A stretch of DNA of 37,500 bases from an uncultured Thermoanaerobaculum sp. Lineage in GTDB: Bacteria; Acidobacteriota; Thermoanaerobaculia; Thermoanaerobaculales; Thermoanaerobaculaceae. The position numbers and the translations under genes were made by a program. Shown here in pieces: positions 31,752 through 37,500 of this stretch (within the stretch, counting starts at the first letter, position 1; every line of letters starts with the position of its first letter). Under the pieces are notes generated by a model. That model had not been told where the DNA came from. It did no database searches and worked only from the letters and a program-made list of their open reading frames with translations. The stretch covers positions 1 to 37,500 of the forward strand of contig CALHAH010000003.1 in assembly GCA_937934115.1 (NCBI GenBank), given 5' to 3'.

Positions 31752-32422
31752 TCCGTTTGGAAAACGTCACGCGGGTGTATCGCTTGGGCGATGCGGAAGT
31801 GCAGGCCCTAGCTGGTGTTTCCCTGACTATTGCTGAGGGTAGTTTCACGGCGCTCATGGGACCTTCGGGTTCGGGAAAGTCCACGCTTTTGCACATCCTT
31901 GGCCTCTTGGACCGACCCACGGACGGCCGTTATTTCCTGCAGGGGCAGGATGTGGGGGATCTTCCCGATGCGCAGCGCACGCTTCTGCGGCGGCACACCA
32001 TTGGTTTTGTGTTTCAGTTTTTCCACTTGCTTCCGCGTCTTTCTGCCCGGGGGAACGTGGAGCTGCCCATGCTCTTTGCCGGTGTGCCCAGCGAGGAACG
32101 CAAGGAGCGGGCCATGGCGGCGCTGGCGGCGGTGGGTTTGACACACCGTGCCTCCCACCGACCAGATCAGCTCTCGGGGGGTGAGCGGCAACGCGTGGCT
32201 TTGGCGCGGGCGGTGGTGATGCGGCCCAAGCTGTTGTTGGCCGACGAACCTACCGGGAACTTAGATCGCGTCTCCGCTGGGGAAATCATGGAGCTCATCA
32301 CCGGGCTTAACCGACAGGGGCTTACGGTGGTGTTGGTGACCCACGACCCTGCCATTGCCGCCTATGCAGAAAGGGTCCTGCGTATGGCGGACGGTCAAAT
32401 TGTGGGTGAAGGCAAACTATGA
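31748..32422 (+). CDS. MacB/LolD-type ABC transporter ATPase
   Basis: 224 residues, a stand-alone ATPase of the MacB/LolD family. Walker A is GPSGSGKST, the Q-loop FVFQFFHLLP, the signature LSGGERQRVAL, Walker B with catalytic Glu LLLADEPTGNLD and the H-loop VTHD. It should power the two following permeases mechanically (mechanotransmission) rather than pull substrate through the membrane. Overlaps both neighbours by 4 bases. Confidence 0.95.
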   Translation: MIRLENVTRVYRLGDAEVQALAGVSLTIAEGSFTALMGPSGSGKSTLLHILGLLDRPTDGRYFLQGQDVGDLPDAQRTLLRRHTIGFVFQFFHLLPRLSARGNVELPMLFAGVPSEERKERAMAALAAVGLTHRASHRPDQLSGGERQRVALARAVVMRPKLLLADEPTGNLDRVSAGEIMELITGLNRQGLTVVLVTHDPAIAAYAERVLRMADGQIVGEGKL

Positions 32423-33621
32423 GCTTTCACGATGGCTTGGCCTTTGCGTGGGGAGCGCTCCGCGGCCACCGCCTGCGCACCACCCTCACGGTGGTGGGCA
32501 TTGCCGTGGGGATTGGGGCCGTGGTGGCCCTCACGGCTTTGGGGGAGGGAGCGCGCCGCTACGTGGTGCAGGAGTTTGCCGCTTTGGGCTCCAACCTCTT
32601 GATTGTGCTTCCCGGCAAAGTGGAAACCTCAGGAGCTGCCCCTTTTGGAGGTGTGCTGCGTGACCTCACCTTGGAGGATTTTCAAGCCGTAGAGAGGGTC
32701 ACGGGTGTGAAGATGGCAGCGCCTTTAGCTTCTGGTGCCGAGACCGTGCGCTTTGGAGACCTCTCACGTTCGGTTCCGGTTTTGGGTACCACTGGGGAAT
32801 TTGCTCCTTTGCGGCGGCTTCACGTGGCACAGGGGAGCTTTCTCCCCGCTCGTGAGCCCCACGTGGGAGGTTTCGAGATCGTGCTGGGCTTCAAGGTGGC
32901 GAAGGAGCTCTTTGGCAGTGAAAGTCCCCTGGGAAAGACCGTGCGGGTAGGTCCTTACCGTTTCCGGGTAATTGGGGTTTTAGCTCCCCGCGGTCGGGGG
33001 TTAGGTTTTGACTTTGACGAGCTGGCTTTGATCCCGGTGCGCACCGCCATGCGTATCTTCAACCGCACCTCGCTCTTCCGCATTTTGGTGGAGTGCCACG
33101 ACCATCGGGATATGGACACGGTGCGAAAGCGGGTAGAGGAAGTGCTCTTTCGGCGGCACCGGGCGCAAGACGTCACCGTGGTGAGCCAGGATGCGGTTTT
33201 GGAAGCTTTTTCCTCGATTCTTCGGACACTTACTTGGGCTCTGTCGGGGATTGCCGCGGTTTCGCTGCTGGTGGCGGGCATTGGCATCATGAACGTGATG
33301 CTGGTGGCGGTGACCGAGCGCCGTCGGGAAATTGGCTTGCTAAAAGCCGTCGGCGTCACCCAGGGCCAAGTTCTCGTGGTTTTTTTGATGGAGGCTTTAA
33401 TTTTGGCGGGTTTGGGTGGAGTCTTGGGTCTGGGCCTGGGAACCGGTAGCGTGTGGGTTTTTAAGGGCTTTTACCCGAACTTTCCTGCGTCGCCCCCGAG
33501 CTGGGCTTTTGCCGCCGCGTTATCAGTGGCCTTGGGGGTAGGTGCCCTGTTTGGACTGTGGCCTGCGGCACGGGCGGCACGGGTGGACCCGGTTTTGGCC
33601 CTGGCGGGAGGGGGGCGGTGA
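32419..33621 (+). CDS. MacB/FtsX-family ABC permease, first copy
   Basis: 400 residues: one N-terminal helix (about 20-45), a periplasmic core domain of about 200 residues, and three C-terminal helices with the FtsX domain. The cytoplasmic coupling motif ERRREIGLLKAVGV is present. It begins with ATG overlapping the ATPase stop and ends overlapping the second permease. Substrate unknown: macrolides, peptides, lipoproteins and siderophores are all known for the family. Confidence 0.92.
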   Translation: MSFHDGLAFAWGALRGHRLRTTLTVVGIAVGIGAVVALTALGEGARRYVVQEFAALGSNLLIVLPGKVETSGAAPFGGVLRDLTLEDFQAVERVTGVKMAAPLASGAETVRFGDLSRSVPVLGTTGEFAPLRRLHVAQGSFLPAREPHVGGFEIVLGFKVAKELFGSESPLGKTVRVGPYRFRVIGVLAPRGRGLGFDFDELALIPVRTAMRIFNRTSLFRILVECHDHRDMDTVRKRVEEVLFRRHRAQDVTVVSQDAVLEAFSSILRTLTWALSGIAAVSLLVAGIGIMNVMLVAVTERRREIGLLKAVGVTQGQVLVVFLMEALILAGLGGVLGLGLGTGSVWVFKGFYPNFPASPPSWAFAAALSVALGVGALFGLWPAARAARVDPVLALAGGGR

Positions 33622-34820
33622 AGTTCATCAGCCTCGTCCGCTTCGCGCTGCAAGCCCAGGGGGCGCACCCACTGCGTACGGCCCTTTCCACTTTGGGGGT
33701 GGCAGTGGGGGTGCTGGCGGTGACGGCCTTGACATCTCTGGGCGAAGGAACCCGCCGCTACATCCTCGGGCAGTTTACGCAGTTTGGCACCAACCTCATT
33801 GCCGTTAACCCGGGAAAGGTCAAGACCTTTGGGCTTCCGGGGGTGTTTGGTGGCGGGGTGCAAAAACTCACCTTGGAAGACGCGGAAGCCCTTCGGCGCG
33901 TTCCGGGGGTGGAAAGGCTCACGCCGGTGGTCGTGGGACAAGCGCGGGTGGAAGCGGGAAACCGAGGTCGCAGCGTGTTCGTTTACGGCGCTGGACCCGA
34001 GGCCAACCGAGTTTGGCGATTTCACGTGGCGCAGGGGAGCTTTCTCCCTGCCATTGAAACCCACCGGCAGGCAGCGGTGGCGGTGCTGGGCCCCAATCTG
34101 GCCCGCGAGCTTTTCGGGACGGCCTCACCGTTGGGTCAGCGGGTGCGCATTGGGGGCAGGCCTTTTTTGGTGGTGGGCATCATGGAGCCCAAGGGTCGTT
34201 TTTTGGGCTTCGATTTGGACGATGCGTGCTACGTGCCGGTGGCTTCCGCCATGGCCCTGTTTCGCGTCAGCGAGCTTACGGAAATTGATGTGGCAGCAGT
34301 TTCTGCCGATAGCATTCCGCAGGTGGTGGAGGCCATAAGGCAGCTTTTGGCTGCCCGCCACCGCGGGGAAGAGGACTTCACCATCACCACCCAAAACGAA
34401 ATGCTGGACACTTTAGGCCGGGTCATGGACGTGGTCACCGTGGCCATTTCCGGCATTGCCGGTATTTCGCTGTTGGTGGGTGCCATCGGCATCCTCACCA
34501 TCATGTGGATCGCCGTGCACGAACGAACTGCGGAAATTGGGCTTTTACGCGCCTTGGGGGTGGAACAGGGGACTGTGGCGGCACTTTTCCTGCTGGAGTC
34601 GACGCTGGTAGCTGTGGGTGGTGGGGTGGTGGGCCTTACGTCCAGCACACTGGTGGGGGCGCTACTGCAAGCCGCCATCCCCGGCTTCCCCTTTGCCACG
34701 CCCCCTTGGGCGGTTATGGCGGGTTTGGCCACGAGCCTGGTGGTGGGGGTTGCAGCGGGGGTTCTCCCCGCCCGCCGCGCCGCCCAAGTGGACCCGCTGG
34801 AGGCCCTGCGCGAGGAGTGA
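33618..34820 (+). CDS. MacB/FtsX-family ABC permease, second copy
   Basis: 400 residues, paralogous to the gene before it (similar length and architecture; shared VAQGSFLPA, SPLG, LVVGIMEPKGR-like and coupling motif ERTAEIGLLRALGV). The two probably form a heterodimer with one ATPase gene supplying both nucleotide-binding subunits. The start is GTG at 33618 in a GTGA overlap with the first permease; an extended frame to 33558 is rejected. End of the operon; no strong terminator follows. Confidence 0.92.
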   Translation: MKFISLVRFALQAQGAHPLRTALSTLGVAVGVLAVTALTSLGEGTRRYILGQFTQFGTNLIAVNPGKVKTFGLPGVFGGGVQKLTLEDAEALRRVPGVERLTPVVVGQARVEAGNRGRSVFVYGAGPEANRVWRFHVAQGSFLPAIETHRQAAVAVLGPNLARELFGTASPLGQRVRIGGRPFLVVGIMEPKGRFLGFDLDDACYVPVASAMALFRVSELTEIDVAAVSADSIPQVVEAIRQLLAARHRGEEDFTITTQNEMLDTLGRVMDVVTVAISGIAGISLLVGAIGILTIMWIAVHERTAEIGLLRALGVEQGTVAALFLLESTLVAVGGGVVGLTSSTLVGALLQAAIPGFPFATPPWAVMAGLATSLVVGVAAGVLPARRAAQVDPLEALREE

Positions 34821-34872
34821 TGCTTTTGGGCGGTGGTATTGGCCGGAGAGGCAGGCCCGCCTGTTTGCAGGC

Positions 34873-34892
34873 CAAAAAACCCCTGATCAGGG
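34873..34892 (-). terminator. Weak terminator for the minus-strand pair at 34939-35681
   Basis: The perfect palindrome CCCTGATCAGGG (34881-34892) is followed on the minus strand by G and six Ts (34878-34873). It lies about 47 bases past the stop of the 30-residue gene. The stem is only 4-5 bp, so the call is tentative. Confidence 0.4.
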
Positions 34893-34938
34893 CGAGCAAA
34901 GAAGGGACGAAGGGGAGCTGCTTTGAGGAAACCGTGGC

Positions 34939-35031
34939 CTAGGAGCGGGGTTGGCTACGACCCCCCAGCCACCAAGCAATGACCAACGGCAAGATAACCA
35001 AAAGAAGAGCCCAAAACAGGATCACGTCCAT
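34939..35031 (-). CDS. 30-residue single-pass membrane peptide
   Basis: ATG at 35031 with GGAGG spaced 7-8 bases before it. The peptide is almost all one hydrophobic helix (VILFWALLLVILPLVIAWW) with an Asp at position 2 and a polar basic tail (GGRSQPRS), which predicts the N-terminus outside by the positive-inside rule. The reading frame stays open further upstream but without a ribosome-binding site. No family recognised. It lies 59 bases after the secreted protein and may be co-transcribed with it. Confidence 0.6.
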   Translation of the reverse strand: MDVILFWALLLVILPLVIAWWLGGRSQPRS

Positions 35032-35090
35032 GCTCACCCTCCGCACGTAGTTTACCTGCGGGCTAGTTGTTGCGCTGCCCACCTTGCCGG

Positions 35091-35681
35091 CTAGCTCGTT
35101 AGGTACACGAAAACCGTCACGGGGACAGTACGGTCTGAGGCGTTGTGAAGCACCCGAAAACAGGAAAAGCAACGGTGGCGCACAAAGAAGTGCGAAGCAA
35201 AGTAAGGTGGGACACCTGGGCTGGAAAGCCCGTGCCTTTCCACGGCAAAGAGCAGCTCGCTGTGCTCCTTCAACGCGCTGGTGGGCACACCCTCCGCAGG
35301 CAGAAGCACACCCCCCACCTTCCCCGCTTTGGTGGGGGAGGACCGTTGCATGCCCGCCAGGGAACCTACCATGGTGGCGAAATCTTCGCTGGTTAAGGTG
35401 CCGGCGCGCACCAAACCAGTGACATCGGTCTTTTGTACGGGTGGGACCTCCACCTCACCGAGAATGACTGCTTTTCCCTGCGGGATGGGTTCGCGAATGG
35501 AAACCTCACCCGCGATGGGGCCTGTTACCCGCACTTCTCCTTGAACATTGACGGTCGCTGGCTGGCTTACCACGTACACGGGCTGGGCCTTTTCGGAAGC
35601 TTGTGCCCAGACGCCGCCGGCCTGGGAAACCACCAAAAGCAGGGCTACGGTCAAGCCAATGACAAACACCAGGGTTCTCAT
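35091..35681 (-). CDS. Secreted protein of unknown function
   Basis: 196 residues. A clear signal peptide (MRTLVFVIG followed by a hydrophobic core, with cleavage likely after VWAQA at about 26-28) precedes a mature part with short beta-rich repeats (VNVQGEVRV, IAGEVSIRE, AVILGEVEV). The C-terminal part includes two Cys (HRCFSCFRV), then NASDRTVPVTVFVYLTS, a likely beta-strand end. No enzyme motif is seen. The ATG at 35681 has AGGAGG five bases upstream; a GTG at 35687 would overlap that site. Divergent from the GMC oxidoreductase. Confidence 0.75.
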   Translation of the reverse strand: MRTLVFVIGLTVALLLVVSQAGGVWAQASEKAQPVYVVSQPATVNVQGEVRVTGPIAGEVSIREPIPQGKAVILGEVEVPPVQKTDVTGLVRAGTLTSEDFATMVGSLAGMQRSSPTKAGKVGGVLLPAEGVPTSALKEHSELLFAVERHGLSSPGVPPYFASHFFVRHRCFSCFRVLHNASDRTVPVTVFVYLTS

Positions 35682-35705
35682 GCGCACCTCCTGAGGTTTT
35701 TAGGT

Positions 35706-35755
35706 AACGACACGCACCGGCATTGCACCAACTGAGGCTTGAGGTGCGTGTCGTT
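35706..35755. repeat. Perfect 13-bp inverted repeat in the divergent spacer
   Basis: AACGACACGCACC at 35706-35718 and its exact complement GGTGCGTGTCGTT at 35743-35755 are separated by 24 bases. The right arm ends at the first base of the likely -35 of the GMC gene, and the arms surround the probable promoter of the secreted protein. Likely a regulatory site or transcribed hairpin. Confidence 0.7.
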
Positions 35756-35782
35756 TGGCCCGCCAGCACCGTGCGGTAAAGT
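35755..35782 (+). promoter_or_regulatory. Promoter of the GMC oxidoreductase, probably leaderless
   Basis: TTGGCC at 35755-35760, a 16-base spacer, TAAAGT at 35777-35782, then 6 bases to the GTG at 35789. No ribosome-binding site lies in that interval. Confidence 0.5.
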
Positions 35783-35788
35783 TAGCCC

Positions 35789-37366
35789 GTGGATTGCCCG
35801 CGCGTGGATGTGGTCATCGTAGGCTCTGGTTTTGGCGGTTCGGTGGCTGCTTTTCGCCTTGCAGAAAAGGGATACCGTGTGCTGGTTTTGGAAAAGGGTC
35901 GGCGCTGGCGGCCCCAGGATTTCCCCAAGTGCAACTGGAACCTCCCTCGTGCTTTTTGGTTTCCGACGTTGGGCTTTCACGGCATTTGGGGCTTGAAGCT
36001 ACTGCGCGACGTGTTGGTGCTGCACGGCGTTGGGGTGGGTGGTGGGTCCTTGGTGTACGCCAATACGCTCATGGAACCGGCGGCAGGGGTTTGGGAGAAC
36101 CCAGGTTGGGGACCACTACGGGAACGTCACCGCGAGATCCTGCAGCATTACCCAAAAGTGCTCCGCATGCTTGGTGCCGCGGTTAATCCGCGCTTGGGCG
36201 CGGCCGATGAAGCCCTGCGTCGGGCAGCGGCGCGCCGCGGGCGTGAGCACACCTTTGCCCCTACGCGGGTGGGGGTTTTCTTTGGGGAACCAGGGGTTGA
36301 GGTACCCGATCCTTACTTTGGGGGGGAGGGGCCGCCGCGGGTCGGCTGCACTTTTTGCGGTGGTTGCATGACCGGCTGTGGGGTAGGCGCCAAGAACACC
36401 TTGGACCGAAATTACCTTTTTTTGGCGGAAAAGCACGGCGCGGTGGTGCAGGCAGAGTCGGAAGTGGTGGCCATTGAGCCTGCCCCTTGGGGCGGCTACT
36501 GGGTGCGTTGGCGACGCCCAGGGTACCGGCCAGTGAGCGGCGTGGTGGCAGCGGACCGCGTGATTTTGGCTGCGGGTGTTTTGGGAACCGTGAAGCTCTT
36601 GTGGCAGTGCAAGGAAAAAGGGCTATTACCTGCCCTTTCGCCAAAGTTGGGTTTCCGGGTGCGTACCAACAACGAGGCGCTTTTAGGAGTAACGTCCCGG
36701 AGTCGAGAGGACCTTTGGCAAGGCGTGGCCATTGGCTCTATGGTGCAAATGGACGAGCACACCACCATGGAGCCCGTGCGCTTTGCCCCTGGAAACGACG
36801 TTTTGCTGCTTTTAGGCACACTGCTTACCGACGGTGGGCCGGGGCTGCCCCGCGGCCTGCGTTGGCTTGGACACGTGCTAACGCACCCGTGGCGCTTCCT
36901 GCGGGTGTCGAAGCCTTGGGGAAAGGCGGCATCATCGGTGGTGTTGCTAGCCATGCAGAATGAGCCTTCCGAAACTCGCTTAGTTCTCAAGCACCCGTTT
37001 TGGAGGTTGGGGAAAGCCACCCTGGGTTCGCGGGCGATTCCGGGAGCGCCGCGGGTTCCTTCGTACTTGCCAGTGGCTAACCAAGTGGCGAGGGAGCTGG
37101 CGGCGGAGCTGGACGCCATCCCCCAAAGTTCGCTCAACGAGGTGCTTCTCGATGTGCCCACCACGGCGCATATCCTTGGCGGTTGTGTGCCCGAGGACAA
37201 CCCCGAAAGAGGGGTGGTGGACGCAAGCTTGCAGGTCTTCGGCTACCCAGGGCTTTTCGTAATGGACGGTTCGGTGGTGGGCGCAAACCTCGGGGTGAAT
37301 CCGTCGTTGACCATCGCGGCTCTTGCTGAGTACGCGGTTTCTCTGTGGCCAGCGCGGCTTGCCTAG
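35789..37366 (+). CDS. GMC-family FAD oxidoreductase (cholesterol-oxidase-like)
   Basis: 525 residues. The FAD dinucleotide motif GSGFGGS is at 12-18 with the ribose-binding Glu35 (VLEKG). HGVGVGGGSLVYAN at about 79-92 is a GMC hallmark. A four-Cys cluster (Cys187, 190, 193, 197: CTFCGGCMTGC) is followed by GAKNTLDRNYL, as in ChoD-type and other short GMC enzymes. The C-terminal HILGGCVP and VNPSLTIAALAE match the GMC_oxred_C domain. It should oxidise an alcohol, possibly a sterol or other polycyclic substrate; the substrate is not determined. The GTG at 35789 is supported by the promoter position. Confidence 0.88.
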   Translation: MDCPRVDVVIVGSGFGGSVAAFRLAEKGYRVLVLEKGRRWRPQDFPKCNWNLPRAFWFPTLGFHGIWGLKLLRDVLVLHGVGVGGGSLVYANTLMEPAAGVWENPGWGPLRERHREILQHYPKVLRMLGAAVNPRLGAADEALRRAAARRGREHTFAPTRVGVFFGEPGVEVPDPYFGGEGPPRVGCTFCGGCMTGCGVGAKNTLDRNYLFLAEKHGAVVQAESEVVAIEPAPWGGYWVRWRRPGYRPVSGVVAADRVILAAGVLGTVKLLWQCKEKGLLPALSPKLGFRVRTNNEALLGVTSRSREDLWQGVAIGSMVQMDEHTTMEPVRFAPGNDVLLLLGTLLTDGGPGLPRGLRWLGHVLTHPWRFLRVSKPWGKAASSVVLLAMQNEPSETRLVLKHPFWRLGKATLGSRAIPGAPRVPSYLPVANQVARELAAELDAIPQSSLNEVLLDVPTTAHILGGCVPEDNPERGVVDASLQVFGYPGLFVMDGSVVGANLGVNPSLTIAALAEYAVSLWPARLA

Positions 37367-37439
37367 TGGCAGCGGCGGAGAAATTACTTGGCAGTCAAAA
37401 ACTTGCGTTTCCCGAGGCCAACTGAACGCGAGCGGGGTA

Positions 37440-37468
37440 TTGACAAGCGGCGACGGCTTTTTTATAAA
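37440..37468 (+). promoter_or_regulatory. Strong sigma70 promoter reading out of the window
   Basis: TTGACA (37440-37445, perfect -35), a 17-base spacer, and TATAAA (37463-37468). A GC-rich discriminator follows (GTGCGTCCCC), and then a 6-bp hairpin CCCCGC/GCGGGG at about 37475-37492. The combination is typical of growth-regulated rRNA or tRNA operons. The transcribed gene begins beyond the right edge. Confidence 0.7.
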
Positions 37469-37500
37469 GTGCGTCCCCGCGGGAGAGCGGGGTGGCTCTT

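Overview
The window is dense, GC-rich bacterial chromosome with no plasmid, phage, insertion-sequence or CRISPR signature. I see 33 protein-coding genes, counting one transporter that is split by an in-frame stop, plus one speculative small ORF. Genes mostly abut or overlap by 4 bases (ATGA or GTGA), and GTG starts are common. The content is core housekeeping (lon, nrdR, ligA, pcnB, mutY, secA) together with a methylmalonyl-CoA module, a MacB-type exporter operon and a SpoIID-like wall protein. This fits a compact Gram-negative-type genome, possibly an Acidobacteriota lineage such as the Thermoanaerobaculum group. That placement is an impression from gene content and style, not a measured result.

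Layout. Positions 1-325 hold no convincing gene but can form several hairpins. Positions 326-5076 (minus strand) are a five-gene operon: flippase-like membrane protein, nrdR, hsp20, lon, DUF2062; the last four are joined by 4-base overlaps. A histone-deacetylase-family hydrolase (5160-6107) reads the other way. After a regulatory-looking spacer comes a secreted protein of four Ig-like repeats (6295-8070) that ends in a strong terminator. Positions 8157-13865 are an MDR oxidoreductase, pcnB, ligA and an NtrC-type sigma54 activator, each overlapping the next; a 71-residue unknown protein follows. mutY and a NUDIX hydrolase (14098-15560) run on the minus strand.

Positions 15583-21045 are a six-gene plus-strand run: DnaC-like ATPase, SpoIID-like protein, acyl-CoA dehydrogenase, MeaB GTPase, methylmalonyl-CoA epimerase and an unknown 116-residue protein. 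The minus strand then carries an RNA methyltransferase, an ABC exporter half and secA (21047-26758). A TPR protein (26846-27385) diverges from secA and converges on a double SUMF1/FGE-like protein (27382-28959). A DASS/SLC13 transporter with an internal UGA (28979-30493) diverges from a four-gene MacA/MacB-like operon (30618-34820). The right end has a 30-residue membrane peptide and a secreted unknown protein on the minus strand, a GMC oxidoreductase on the plus strand, and at the very edge a near-consensus promoter with a GC-rich start region, probably for a stable-RNA operon outside the window.

Two themes recur. First, many transcription-unit-initial genes have a -10-like box 6-9 bases before the start codon and no Shine-Dalgarno site, which suggests leaderless transcripts, while operon-internal genes use stop/start overlaps. 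Second, several divergent or upstream spacers carry exact palindromes: a 13-bp inverted repeat at 35706-35755, a 12-base palindrome between the secA and TPR promoters, and a CRP/FNR-like 16-base site at 6103-6118. I found no clearly new multi-gene defence or mobile system. The best leads are the UGA-split DASS transporter, the four-repeat surface protein and its upstream region, and the inverted repeat between the secreted protein and the GMC oxidoreductase.
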